Below the pieces are notes generated by a model that was given only the letters and a program-made list of their open reading frames with translations, ran no database searches and was not told where the DNA came from. From contig NZ_CP013421.1 in NCBI RefSeq assembly GCF_001718695.1, forward strand, positions 558,001-622,000: a DNA stretch of 64,000 bases, written 5' to 3'. Origin of the DNA: Burkholderia ubonensis (GTDB taxonomy: Bacteria > Pseudomonadota > Gammaproteobacteria > Burkholderiales > Burkholderiaceae). The position numbers were made by a program, and so were the translations under genes. Below are positions 12,471-21,675 of the stretch, in pieces (position 1 is the first letter of the stretch; the number at the start of each line of letters is the position of its first letter).

Positions 12471-15232
12471 CGCCGCGCGCGACCCTGCGCGTGCAACTGC
12501 ACGCGGGCTTCACGTTCGGCGATGCGGCCGCGCACGCGGACTATTTCGCGCGGCTCGGCGTGAGCCATCTGTACCTGTCGCCGATCACGACGGCCGAGCC
12601 CGGCTCGCTGCACGGCTACGACACCGTCGACCATCGCGCGATCAGCGCGGAGCTCGGCGGCGAAGCCGGCTTCAAGCGACTGGTCGAGGCGCTGCGCGCG
12701 CGCGGCCTCGGCGTCATCGTCGACATCGTGCCGAACCATATGGGCATCGGCGGCGCATCGAACCACTGGTGGCGCGACGTGCTCGAATGGGGGCCGGCAA
12801 GCCCCTACGCGCACTACTTCGACATCGACTGGCATCCGCCCGATGCGGCGCTCGACGGCAAGGTGCTGCTGCCCTGCCTCGGCGCGCCGTACGGCGACGC
12901 GCTCGCGGCCGGCGACATCACGCTCGACGTCGATCCGCAGACGGGGCGCTTCTTCTTCGCATGCCCGGGCCGCACGCTGCCGGTCGCGGCCGCGACCTAT
13001 GCGGAGATCCTGCGCATCGCGAACCGCGCGGACCTGAACGCGCTGGCCGAACGCTTCGCCGCCGCGCCGCTGCGCGGCAGCGCGCGGCTCGCGCAGGCGC
13101 ACGCGGCATTGCGCGACTACGCGGCCGAGCACGGCGCGCACGCGTTCGACGCGGTGCTGCGCGGCGTCGATCCGCGGCGCGCGCGCTCGCGCGCCTGCCT
13201 GCACCATCTGCTCGAAGGCCAGCACTATCGGCTCGCGTGGTGGCGCACCGCCGCCGACGAACTGAACTGGCGGCGGTTCTTCGACATCACCACGCTCGCG
13301 GCCGTGCGCGTCGAGGACGAAGCGGTGTTCGATGCAGTGCATGCGCTGCCGCTGGCGCTCCATGCGGCGGGCCTCGTCGACGGCGTGCGCATCGATCACG
13401 TCGACGGCCTGGCCGATCCGGGCGCGTATTGCCGGCGTCTGCATGCGCGGCTCGCCGCGCAGCGCGACGAGCGGCCGTTCCTCGTCGTCGAGAAGATTCT
13501 CGCGCCGGGCGAGACGCTGCCCGACGACTGGCACGCCGACGGCACGACCGGCTACGATTTCATGAACGACGTCGCCGCGTTGCTGCACGACCCGGCCGGC
13601 GCCGCGCCGCTCGCCGCGCACTGGGCCGCCGTGTCGGGCTCGACGCGCACCTTCGCCGACGAGGCGACCGCCGGCAAGCGGCGCGTGCTCGCGCGCCAGC
13701 TCGCGGGCGAGCATGCGCGGCTCGCGCGGGCGCTGCACCGCATCGCGCGCGCCGCGCCGGCGACCCGCGACATCAGCCGCAACGCGCTGCACCGCGTGCT
13801 GGGCGAACTCGCCGTGCACCTGCCCGTGTACCGCATGTATCCGGCGCTCGGCGACGAACCGGGCGACGCCGATCGCCGCGTGCTCGAACGCGCGTACGAC
13901 GCGGCCCGCGCGGCGATCGATCCGTCCGACCGCTATGCGCTCGAGCGCGCCGCCGCCTGGCTCGGGCTGCCCGGCATCCGCGTGCCGCGCGCCGATCCGG
14001 CCGCGCTGCTCGCGGTGCGCGTCGCGTTCGCACAGCTGAGCGCGCCGCTTGCCGCGAAGGGCGTCGAGGATACGGCGAACTACCGCTACGGCCGGCTGCT
14101 GTCGCGCAACGAGGTCGGCGCCGACGCGGGCGACTTCAGCCTGTCGCGCGGCGCGTTCCACGCGCGCAACCGGCGTCGCGCGCGCAGCGTGCCGCGCACG
14201 CTCGTCGCCACCGCGACGCACGATCACAAGCGCGGCGAAGACGTGCGTGCGCGCCTGGCCGTGCTGAGCGAAGTGCCGGACGCGTGGCGCGCGGTGTCGC
14301 TCGACTGGTCGGCGCTGAACCAGCCGCATCGCGGCGCCGCGCATCGCGATCTGGCGTGGACGCCGGGGCCGGCGGCCGAGGCCATGCTGTATCAGACGCT
14401 GGTGGGCTGCTGGCCGCCGACGCTCGCGCCCGACGACGCGGCGGGCGTCGCCGCGCTGGCCGAGCGTGTGGTGGGCTGGCAGACCAAGGCGTTGCGCGAA
14501 GCGAAGCAGCACACCGACTGGCTCGCGCCCGATGCGGACTACGAACGCGCGAGCGAGCAGTTCGTGCGCGCGATCCTCACGCCGCGCGGTGCGGGCGATT
14601 TTCTGCATCGGCTGCATGCGTTCGTCGCGCGGATCGCCCCGGCCGGCGTCGTCAACAGTCTCGCGCAGGTGGCACTGCGCATCGCGTCGCCAGGCGTGCC
14701 CGATCTGTATCAAGGTACCGAGTTATGGGATCACTCGCTCGTCGATCCCGACAACCGGCGCGAGGTGCCGTTCGCGCAGCTCGCGGCCGAGCCGGTCGAT
14801 CGGCCGGTCGCCGCGTATCTACGCGACTGGCCGGACGCGCGCGTGAAGCGCGCACTGATCGAGCGGATGCTCGCGCTGCGCGCGCACCGGCGGACGACGT
14901 TCGCGGACGGCGCGTACGTGCCGCTGCGCGTGCGCGGTCCGCTCGGGCGGCATGCGGTGGCGTTCGCCCGCCGCGACGACACGGCGACCGTCGTGGTCGT
15001 CGTGATGCGGCTCGCGTGCCGCCTGCTCGGCGACATGCCGGGCTTGCCGCGCATCGAGCCTCGGGAATGGGGCGATACGGCGGTCGTGCTGCCGCCGGTG
15101 GCGGGCGGGCCGTGGCTCGACTGCCTGAACGGCGGCGGCGCGGTCGAGACGCATGACGGCATGCTGCGGCTCGACCGGTGTTTGTCGGCGCTGCCGGTGG
15201 CCGTGGTCGTCGCGACGCGCGGTCGGGGCTGA
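12467..15232 (+). CDS. treY: Malto-oligosyltrehalose synthase
   Basis: 921 residues, GH13_26. It isomerises the reducing-end alpha-1,4 bond of maltodextrins to alpha,alpha-1,1, feeding TreZ. N-terminus TLRVQLHAGFTFGDAAAHADYFARLG is typical, followed by GYDTVDHRAISAELGG, IVDIVPNHMG, DGVRIDHVDGLADP (Asp near 307), VVEKILAPGE (Glu near 342) and GVPDLYQGTELWD. ATG 12467 is preceded by a GGGAGGA ribosome site and overlaps the malQ stop. This is the last gene of the operon. Confidence 0.94.
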   Translation: MTPRATLRVQLHAGFTFGDAAAHADYFARLGVSHLYLSPITTAEPGSLHGYDTVDHRAISAELGGEAGFKRLVEALRARGLGVIVDIVPNHMGIGGASNHWWRDVLEWGPASPYAHYFDIDWHPPDAALDGKVLLPCLGAPYGDALAAGDITLDVDPQTGRFFFACPGRTLPVAAATYAEILRIANRADLNALAERFAAAPLRGSARLAQAHAALRDYAAEHGAHAFDAVLRGVDPRRARSRACLHHLLEGQHYRLAWWRTAADELNWRRFFDITTLAAVRVEDEAVFDAVHALPLALHAAGLVDGVRIDHVDGLADPGAYCRRLHARLAAQRDERPFLVVEKILAPGETLPDDWHADGTTGYDFMNDVAALLHDPAGAAPLAAHWAAVSGSTRTFADEATAGKRRVLARQLAGEHARLARALHRIARAAPATRDISRNALHRVLGELAVHLPVYRMYPALGDEPGDADRRVLERAYDAARAAIDPSDRYALERAAAWLGLPGIRVPRADPAALLAVRVAFAQLSAPLAAKGVEDTANYRYGRLLSRNEVGADAGDFSLSRGAFHARNRRRARSVPRTLVATATHDHKRGEDVRARLAVLSEVPDAWRAVSLDWSALNQPHRGAAHRDLAWTPGPAAEAMLYQTLVGCWPPTLAPDDAAGVAALAERVVGWQTKALREAKQHTDWLAPDADYERASEQFVRAILTPRGAGDFLHRLHAFVARIAPAGVVNSLAQVALRIASPGVPDLYQGTELWDHSLVDPDNRREVPFAQLAAEPVDRPVAAYLRDWPDARVKRALIERMLALRAHRRTTFADGAYVPLRVRGPLGRHAVAFARRDDTATVVVVVMRLACRLLGDMPGLPRIEPREWGDTAVVLPPVAGGPWLDCLNGGGAVETHDGMLRLDRCLSALPVAVVVATRGRG

Positions 15233-15462
15233 AGCGGGGGGCGGCCCGCACTCCCCCGGCGACGGCAACCGCCGACCGGTCGACTACCCTCGCGCCCGAC
15301 CCACCGCTCGCGATCGAACCGCCCCCGCCGTGCGCGATCCCGGGCGCCCGGGGAGCCGCTCGCTCCCGCGCCAGCCCGCGGATCATCCCGTTTCCCGGCA
15401 TTGACGTGATATCGTGCGCATCGACAGAAGCGTCCACCATTCATTCCGTCATGAGGGGCGAC

Positions 15463-16584
15463 ATGCGTCTAGCCGAATTCATCACGCGCAACATGGAACC
15501 GATCCTCGTGCAGTGGGAGGCGTTCGCTGCAACGCTGCTCCCGGCCGCGAGAACCATCGACTCCCACGGGCTGCGCGATCATGCTCGCCAGATCCTGGAG
15601 GCGATTGCCAAGGACATCGCAACCCCACAAACGCGGGAAGAACAGCGGGAAAAATCGCTCGGCCGCGCACCCAAGCCGACGAATGCCTCGGAAACGGCCG
15701 CCCAGACGCATGCCGTGCTGCGCGCGCGGCGCGGCTTCGACATCAACCAGCTGGCGGCCGAGTATCGCGCGCTGCGCGCCAGCGTGCTGGGGATGTGGAT
15801 CGACGAGTGTCGGCCGAGCCCGCCCGATCTCGACGACATGATCCGCTTCAACGAAGCGATCGATCAGGCGCTCGCCGAATCGGTCGCGTTCTTTACCGAG
15901 CAGGTCGAGCAGGCGCGCAACCTGTTGCTCGGCATGCTCGGGCACGACATGCGCACGCCGTTGCAAACGATACGCCTGACGGCAAGCTATCTGTCGGCGC
16001 TCAATGCGGGCGAAAAGGTGTCGGAAGCCGCCGCCAGGCTGATCAGAAGCGGCGGTCGCATGCAGTCGCTGCTCGACGACCTGTGTGATTTCAGCCGGAC
16101 GCAGCTCGGGCTCGGCATCAACGTGATTCGCCGCGACGCGGATCTCGCCCATGTCGTGGCCAATGTGGTCGATGAGTTGCGGGCCGCGCATCCGGACCGC
16201 GAAATCAATGTCGACGTGCGCGGCGACCTCCGCGGCAACTGGGACGATCAGCGGATGCAGCAGTTGCTCAGCAATCTGTTGACCAACGCGCTGAAGTACG
16301 GAACGGCCAATACGCCGGTTCGCGCCAGCGCGATCGCGAGCGACGACGAAGTGACGATCGAGATCGGCAACAGCGGTCCGCCCGTCGCGCCGGATCTGCT
16401 GGAGCGCATCTTCGATCCGCTGCAACGCGGCACCAGTCCATCAGAGAAAAGCGGCGAGGACGTCGGACTGGGCCTCGGCCTGTACATCGCTAGCGAAATC
16501 GCCCACGCGCATCGCGGGCGGATCGACGCGCGCTCCGACGCGTCGGAAACGGTATTCGCGGTGCGGCTGCCGCGACGCGCGTGA
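15463..16584 (+). CDS. Sensor histidine kinase with RsbRD-like N-terminal domain
   Basis: 373 residues, no membrane segment. Residues ~1-135 form an all-helical segment resembling the RsbRD_N sensory domain (MRLAEFITRNMEPILVQWEAFA). HisKA follows with the phospho-acceptor box LLGMLGHDMRTPLQTI (His near 161), then HATPase_c with the N box LLTNALKYG, the DLLERIFDPLQRG segment and the G2 box GLGLGLYIA. No receiver domain and no adjacent response regulator are present, so its partner is elsewhere. ATG 15463 follows AGGGG; an in-frame ATG at 15451 lacks one. The 230 bases before it contain no gene. Confidence 0.85.
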   Translation: MRLAEFITRNMEPILVQWEAFAATLLPAARTIDSHGLRDHARQILEAIAKDIATPQTREEQREKSLGRAPKPTNASETAAQTHAVLRARRGFDINQLAAEYRALRASVLGMWIDECRPSPPDLDDMIRFNEAIDQALAESVAFFTEQVEQARNLLLGMLGHDMRTPLQTIRLTASYLSALNAGEKVSEAAARLIRSGGRMQSLLDDLCDFSRTQLGLGINVIRRDADLAHVVANVVDELRAAHPDREINVDVRGDLRGNWDDQRMQQLLSNLLTNALKYGTANTPVRASAIASDDEVTIEIGNSGPPVAPDLLERIFDPLQRGTSPSEKSGEDVGLGLGLYIASEIAHAHRGRIDARSDASETVFAVRLPRRA

Positions 16585-17166
16585 CATGCCGCGGCGTGGC
16601 GGTGCCGCACATCGCACCGCGCGCCGCACGTGAATCGTCCTGAAAAACGATTTCAGACCTTCGGCCAAGCCCGCTGACAACGCGTTGCCGTTGTAGCCTG
16701 CGCGCGCCATACCACCTAGGCCAACGTCGGATGCCTGCCGCCGCTCACGCGTCGTGACCAGGCTTTCGTGCTGCGAGTCGAGCCCAGTTCCGCGTGTCGC
16801 CCCTAACGGGGATCAATCCCTGGCATAGCAGTCAACCCGCTCATCCGCCAGCCTTTCAGCCTCGACCCTGTCCGGTCAACTCGAGGCACGTGCTGCACGT
16901 GGCACCCAGGTTCCCGCCCTCGACCCGCGACAGTAGCCGATAGCGCGCGGGCATCAAGGGGCGAGGGACCGTGTTACCCGCCCCCCTCCCTCGCCTTTTT
17001 CCTTGACGCCCGCGCGCTATCGGCTCCATCAGTCGCACGGGCGGAAACCCGGGCGCCTCGCGGCAGCGAGGCCGACCCCGAGTTCCACCGGAAGGTGTCC
17101 AGCCTCAACGGTACAGCGCATTCCTCCGCCCCATCTCAGCCCTCAACCTTGACTGTGGAGACTGCC
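16585..17166. other. Non-coding junction between core genome and conjugative element
   Basis: About 580 bases without a supportable gene. Codon usage and GC bias change from the GC-rich trehalose locus to the plasmid-like genes across this stretch, so an element boundary probably lies here. It contains the long inverted repeat listed separately and smaller palindromes such as a CACGTG pair near 16890. I find no tRNA, integrase or obvious duplicated attachment core. Confidence 0.5.
16935..17025. repeat. Long imperfect inverted repeat upstream of DUF932 gene
   Basis: Arms 16935-16952 and 17008-17025 are perfect 18-bp reverse complements (AGCCGATAGCGCGCGGGC and its complement). Pairing extends inward over one mismatch (TCAAGG/CCTTGA), then loosely through a purine/pyrimidine-rich GGGCGAGGG/CCCTCGCC stretch. 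The transcript or single strand could form a very stable hairpin. It lies ~140 bases before the first plasmid-type gene and is followed by no T-run, so a replication/transfer or regulatory structure is as likely as a terminator. Confidence 0.75.
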
Positions 17167-18000
17167 ATGCAACTCGCTTCCTCATTCCGTTACGGCTCGC
17201 CGATACTGCGCGCCGACTCGCCCCTCTCGGACGACCAGATCCGTAGCGTCGCGCCGTCAATCTTCGCGGACGGCAAGCACGCAAGCCGCTCCGAACGCTA
17301 CACCTACATTCCCACCATCGATGTGCTGCGCGGTCTGCGCAATGAAGGCTTCCAGCCGTTCATGGTCTGCCAGAGCCGCGTGCGTGATCCAGGCAAGCGC
17401 GAGTACACGAAACACATGCTCCGGCTTCGTCACGCCACCCAGATCGTCGGGGAAGAAGCCAACGAGGTCGTGCTGCTGAACTCGCACGACGGCACGAGCA
17501 GCTACCAGATGCTGGCTGGTGTGCTGCGTTTCGTCTGCCAGAACGGCATGGTCGCTGGCGACAGCGTGCGCGATATCCGCATACCACACAAAGGCAACAT
17601 CGCACGGAACGTCATCGATGGCGCGTTCGACGTGCTCGACACCTTCGACCTGATCCGCGAGCAGACCGACAGCATGCGCGGCGTCGAACTGGACCGCGCT
17701 GAACAGCACGCGTTCGCCCGTTCCGCCCTTGCACTGCGCTACGACCCGACTGACACGGAGGCCCCCTCCCCTGTCACCGAGAGCCAATTGCTTGCCCCGC
17801 GCCGTTTCGAGGATCGCCGCGACGATCTCTGGACGGTGTTCAACCGGGTGCAGGAGAACCTCACCAAAGGCGGGCTGCACGGGCGCTCGCGAACCGGCCG
17901 GGCAATGTCCACCCGCCCCGTCACAGGCATCGATCAGAACGTGAAGCTCAATCGCGCCCTCTGGATGCTGGCCGACGCCATGCGCCAAATGAAGGCGTAA
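17167..18000 (+). CDS. DUF932 plasmid/phage-type protein
   Basis: 277 residues, DUF932 family, found widely on plasmids and integrative elements; molecular function unknown. Diagnostic stretches are YTYIPTIDVLRGLRNEGFQPF, the RVRDPGKREYTKHMLRLR segment and LRFVCQNGMVAGD. ATG 17167 is preceded by TGTGGAGA at normal spacing; an in-frame codon at 17095 adds 24 residues without a ribosome site. It is transcribed opposite to the transfer genes and followed by a hairpin and a parB relic, suggesting a former maintenance module. Confidence 0.85.
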   Translation: MQLASSFRYGSPILRADSPLSDDQIRSVAPSIFADGKHASRSERYTYIPTIDVLRGLRNEGFQPFMVCQSRVRDPGKREYTKHMLRLRHATQIVGEEANEVVLLNSHDGTSSYQMLAGVLRFVCQNGMVAGDSVRDIRIPHKGNIARNVIDGAFDVLDTFDLIREQTDSMRGVELDRAEQHAFARSALALRYDPTDTEAPSPVTESQLLAPRRFEDRRDDLWTVFNRVQENLTKGGLHGRSRTGRAMSTRPVTGIDQNVKLNRALWMLADAMRQMKA

Positions 18001-18001
18001 G

Positions 18002-18032
18002 CGCTTGGGGCGACGCCATGTCGCCTCAAGCG
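18002..18032 (+). terminator. Hairpin after DUF932 gene
   Basis: A 13-bp stem with one G-U pair (CGCTTGGGGCGAC paired with GTCGCCTCAAGCG) and loop GCCAT begins immediately after the TAA of the DUF932 gene. There is no U-tract, so intrinsic termination would be weak; position is the main argument. Confidence 0.45.
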
Positions 18033-18249
18033 TCCCAATCTGTCAGACGTCCTATCCGGGCCATGTCCTAACAGGTTCAGGAAGAAGCGCGACCCGGAAC
18101 GTTTCTTTCCATTTTCTAGAGTCAGCCGCATAAACCCAAACCGAAACCCCCGATCCTGGCGCTGCCCAATCGACCGCCATGCTCGAAACCTACTTCGGCA
18201 ACGAACAAGCCATCGTGACCGTACCGTATTCCAGCCTCCGACGCTCACC

Positions 18250-18825
18250 ACTCAATACGCGCACGCAGCCGCTGCCGCCTACCAGACTGTGGACGGCCTT
18301 GTCCGGCGGGACCTGTTCAGCGACGCTGAAAACACCGGATTCATCGTTGACACAGCACTTGCAACGTCTTCGGGGCGAAAAACTCGAAACGGTAGCAGGG
18401 GACATTCGTGCCGAGCGTGGAACTGGACCGAAATGCGCATCGAGCGTGACGTACTCGAACTGAACCACTACGACAGGCTCGCTCCGACTGCGCCCCCGTG
18501 TACCGGAGACGAGCAATGCGAAATGAATGTCCTGACCGCCCCGCAGGACAAGCTTGCGGGACCAGTACGACGCGCTGTCGGAGGACGACGAAATGCCCGG
18601 GAGGAATGCGAACGGATCGAAACCGAACTGGACATCGTCACCGCTGCGATTCGGGTGGCCGAAATGCACACACCAGCATGGAGCACGCAGCAAATGGGCG
18701 AAGCCGGTGCGTTCATCATCGTCGACTCGCAAGCCGACCTCGCTATCGAGTGCGGGCTGGCGCGCCATGACAGGAAGGCCGCGCGCGACACGGGTGCCGC
18801 GACGATCGGGCAAACTCCCACCCAA
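18250..18825 (+). pseudogene. Decayed ParB-family gene (C-terminal half)
   Basis: No single frame is open, but adjacent frames join into a recognisable plasmid ParB C-terminus: LVRRDLFSDAENTGF (18295 on), then EKLETVAGDIRAE in another frame (to ~18415), WNWTEMRIERD back in the first (18421 on), RDQYDALSEDDEMPG (~18557-18601), and EECERIETELD to QMGEAGAFIIVDSQADL (18604-18760). At least four frame changes are needed (near 18357, 18416, 18550 and 18600). The N-terminal ParB nuclease-like/HTH core is not seen. The element has therefore lost this ParB. Confidence 0.65.
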
Positions 18826-18844
18826 GAGCCGAACCCGATACTGT

Positions 18845-19519
18845 TCATCGGACATGCTCACCTAGCCAGAATGCGACAGCGAGAAACGTCACAAAAAGGC
18901 TGGCCGCGGCGAACAGCAGGCGAGCCAGCGCGCGGGTCAAACGCCGTTCAGTCAACTCGATACCCGTCTGTATCCGTTTCAGGGCATCGGCCATCGCGCT
19001 CCCCAACACGCCCACCGCCTCATCCATTCGCGCCCGCTGATCCCGCGCCGCCACAGCGACTGCGCCGACCATTCGGTTGCCTGCGATCTTCGCAGCCCGG
19101 TTGGCCAGCCGGTCGGCGAACGCGACTATTGATGCCTCATTGAGCGAGGCGAGCGCAGCCCGATACCCCGCTTCGTGCTCACGCGTCATGTCCTCCGCCA
19201 GCTGGATCGTCGCCTTGCAGCGCGCGAGCGCGTCGCGGTGCTGGCGCATCAAGGCCCCGGTCGCCTCATCGACTTCTCGACGCACAGCGTCGAAACCTCC
19301 TTCCCCGGCCCTGCGGATACGATCAGGCATCGCCTCGTACAGCCGTGCGTAGTATTCAAGCGCCACGATCATTGACCACAGAGCATCGTTGTCCCGCAGG
19401 TTCAACGCACCGGAAACCCGGCGCATCCGCAGCAGACTACCGTCATCGGGCAATTCGCCCGTGGCCTCGAGAAACAGGCGGGCAAGCGCGTCAGGCGACC
19501 CAGCCCGCCTCTTACGCAT
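18845..19519 (-). CDS. TraM-like conjugal transfer protein with C-terminal membrane anchor
   Basis: 224 residues, mostly helical (Ala/Arg/Glu-rich, coiled-coil-like over ~60-180), ending in one hydrophobic segment (LARLLFAAASLFVTFLAVAF). Family assignment rests on position: last of a TraK-TraL-TraM-like trio as in IncP-type transfer regions. ATG 19519 overlaps the upstream TraL-like gene by 8 bp, so the two are probably translationally coupled. Function in IncP is accessory to relaxosome/transfer; here it is inferred only. Confidence 0.6.
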   Translation of the reverse strand: MRKRRAGSPDALARLFLEATGELPDDGSLLRMRRVSGALNLRDNDALWSMIVALEYYARLYEAMPDRIRRAGEGGFDAVRREVDEATGALMRQHRDALARCKATIQLAEDMTREHEAGYRAALASLNEASIVAFADRLANRAAKIAGNRMVGAVAVAARDQRARMDEAVGVLGSAMADALKRIQTGIELTERRLTRALARLLFAAASLFVTFLAVAFWLGEHVR

Positions 19520-20204
19520 GAGTCGTCACCCTGGCGAACATCGTGCTGCACACTGCGCGCCAGCGCAGCAGTTCCGCCCGCTCGCCAATATGCATCGTTT
19601 CCGCCGCCTTGTGTACCGACAGACGCTGGCTGCGCAGTTCGTCCGCGACGCGATCGGCAAGATCGGGAAAATCCAGTGACTGGCCCTGAGCCTCGACCGC
19701 CTTTCTCAATTGCGAATCCCGGTACAGAGTGAATTTCTCGGGCGGCCCAAAATAGCCGTTGCGTACGACGTGCGTGAGCGCATTCGGAAACGTCGCACCG
19801 AACCTGAGAAGCAATTCAAGGCTGTCGCGCTGCCGGTTGATGACCCACAACACAACGAGACGCCGGGCCAGTTCATCAAGTGTGCTGGCGAGCGTCCCGC
19901 CGTACTGCGCAACGCCCGCCTGGCTCCGAGCCGCCGTGTTGACGACAACCGTCGCATCCCGGTGCGCATCGCAAAAATTGACGAAGTCAATCCAGCCGCT
20001 AACGTCGTCCAGATCACACGACCCGCATACGATCTCGTCGTGGACCGCCTTCATGACATCGGGGTTGGACGTGTCCGTTTCTACCAGCACGACATTGACC
20101 TCCGTGCGTCGAAGATAATCGACCAGCGCCAGCGTCACGAAACTCTTACCAACACCGCCCTTGCTGCCGCCGACCATATAGATAGGGGGATTTTCCGTCG
20201 CCAT
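19512..20204 (-). CDS. TraL/StbB-like P-loop ATPase
   Basis: 230 residues. A deviant Walker A motif GGSKGGVGKS (about residues 11-20) and VVLVETDTSNPDV place it with ParA/MinD-like ATPases. Length and neighbourhood match TraL of IncP plasmids and StbB of R388-type plasmids, which act with the transfer-origin or segregation complex. GAGG six bases before ATG 20204 supports the start. It lies between traK-like and traM-like genes. Confidence 0.75.
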   Translation of the reverse strand: MATENPPIYMVGGSKGGVGKSFVTLALVDYLRRTEVNVVLVETDTSNPDVMKAVHDEIVCGSCDLDDVSGWIDFVNFCDAHRDATVVVNTAARSQAGVAQYGGTLASTLDELARRLVVLWVINRQRDSLELLLRFGATFPNALTHVVRNGYFGPPEKFTLYRDSQLRKAVEAQGQSLDFPDLADRVADELRSQRLSVHKAAETMHIGERAELLRWRAVCSTMFARVTTHA

Positions 20205-20213
20205 GCGTAACCT

Positions 20214-20675
20214 CTACAAGTTCTCGGTATCGGAGCTGATCGGGAACCCGAGAAAGCCCTGTACCTGTTGCTCCGGTTTGGTCACCTCCTTGTCTCCCTT
20301 TGGGTGTATTCCGGCGCGTAGCGGCTCCTCAAGTGGCGCTTCGGCTTGGGCGGACTTCCTGCCCCTCGGTGGCGGTGTCACCGGCTCCCGCGACGCGTCC
20401 CGACTACCCCGCCGCATTCGCCCCCTTCCGTCAGCGCAACGCATCGCATATCTCAAGGAATTGAGACTCACGTCAATGCCCTCCTGCGCGGCCTGCTCGA
20501 TCAGCTCAGGCATCGTGTATCCCTTCTCCCGCGCCGCAACGATCTGTGTCCATATGGATTTCACGCCATCGCCCACCTTGACCGGCTGGTCGTGTTTCGC
20601 CTTTTCCGGCAGCGCATTCAGTCTGCGTCCAAACGCTTCCCACTGCCCTCGCGTGAAGTTCCTGACGTCTGACAT
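20214..20675 (-). CDS. TraK-like oriT-binding protein
   Basis: 153 residues. The N-terminal 70 residues are a small helical DNA-binding-like domain (WTQIVAAREKGYTMPELIEQAAQEGIDVSLNSLRYAMR resembles a helix-turn-helix); the rest is a Pro/Arg/Glu-rich tail. In IncP, TraK binds the transfer origin and starts the traKLM operon; here it is first of the trio and lies ~650 bp from the candidate nic site, consistent with that role. GGAGTGAG precedes ATG 20675. Confidence 0.65.
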   Translation of the reverse strand: MSDVRNFTRGQWEAFGRRLNALPEKAKHDQPVKVGDGVKSIWTQIVAAREKGYTMPELIEQAAQEGIDVSLNSLRYAMRCADGRGRMRRGSRDASREPVTPPPRGRKSAQAEAPLEEPLRAGIHPKGDKEVTKPEQQVQGFLGFPISSDTENL

Positions 20676-21675
20676 GACTCACTCCGATACACAAGCTTCG
20701 CTCCATATTGCGCACACACTCACTCGCCGTCAACACCTGCTTCGTGCGTGCTTCGACGACGACGGAATACATCGGAATGCAGATGACATTGACGGAACGA
20801 GAAATATTTTTTGCCGATTGCCAAAGCGGTCCTCGATTTTCACGGGCCTTTCACCTGCTCTCCCACTCGTGCACACCAGCGTAATCGCGGTGAACATAAT
20901 GCGCTCGCGGATTCGCACCGAAGATACGCCACGACGCAACTCATGTCTCAGGTACACGAACGCGACGCTCACCCGTCTCGACCCGCCATTGCCACGCATA
21001 TGCCATACACGCGAGTGCGCTTCGCGATAATTTTCATCGCGGCGGGACTGCGGATCAAACAAAAGTATCACCCGCACGACATGCGCGATACGCCGAGCGC
21101 ACCATCCACTCACTGGGCACTGCAGGACGTCCTCGGCACCTCTGCGTCTATCTCGACAGGGATTGATCGGGCGCTCGTGTGCCGATTGCTTCTTCGCATC
21201 ACTACGTCAAACGCGGCGCGCACTGCAATTACATGGATGCGAATTCGCGTTGTACATGGCTTACACATTGAGCGCCAGAAAGTCACACGCGGTATAGAAA
21301 ACAACACGGGAATCGAGGCATGGCAGGATAGGCTTGCGCCGGTTTTTGACGCCATTGCGACGCTCCTCGAAAACCAAGGCTGGTCCGATGTTGCGCGTGC
21401 CATCTAGATCAACGCCTGCAGCGCGCGCTACCAAGAGCTCCAATGTTCTTCGCATTCGTCCACAGTTTCGCTCATAGCAAGACCTGTTCTCTTCCACATA
21501 CGGAGATTCGCAGAAATATGACTCGCTGATATTTCAGATGTCCAAACTTTCTGCTCTCGGTCTGTCCGTCTATATTGGAAGGCAGGGCAACCGACTCGTC
21601 ACATTTCGCTGAGGAGCCGTTCATGTCGCCAAAGGAGGCGCCCCGATCAGGCGCCACACTCTGGAGGAACGTTCC
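20676..21675. other. oriT-bearing intergenic region
   Basis: A 1-kb region without a convincing gene between the TraK-like gene and a small membrane-protein gene. Several open frames exist but none shows family features, ribosome site and codon bias together. It is noticeably more AT-rich than its surroundings, and it holds the RP4-type nic core listed separately. Gene-free, AT-richer DNA beside traK is where IncP-like systems place oriT. Confidence 0.6.
21322..21332 (-). other. Candidate oriT nic core (RP4-like)
   Basis: The bottom strand reads CCTATCCTGCC. As I recall it, the RP4 nic region contains the same CCTATCCTG/CC core, cleaved after the G, which here would be between 21324 and 21323 on the minus strand. 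It sits in the gene-poor DNA upstream of the TraK-like gene and the element encodes a MOB-P-type relaxase. The inverted repeat for a TraJ-like accessory protein that usually accompanies the core is not obvious. Confidence 0.6.

Noticed and set aside
12257..14713. Very long open frame on the minus strand across treY (and similar ones across treS, treZ and glgX)
   Set aside because: These are antisense shadows caused by high GC and few stop codons. They are Arg/Val/His-rich without domains, and the + strand genes explain the DNA.
15178..15462. Longer histidine kinase start upstream
   Set aside because: The extra residues are Pro/Arg-rich, overlap treY and lack a ribosome site; ATG 15463 fits the sensor domain.
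16585..17166. tRNA gene or attachment core at the element boundary
   Set aside because: No cloverleaf or matching direct repeat with the 41.5-41.7 kb region could be found by eye.
18289..19143. Single 284-residue + strand gene
   Set aside because: Its first part is a piece of the parB relic and its second part is antisense to the TraM-like gene; no ribosome site.
20811..21407. Candidate + strand gene in the oriT region
   Set aside because: No ribosome site, family or codon bias, and it crosses the nic core. Treated as non-coding.
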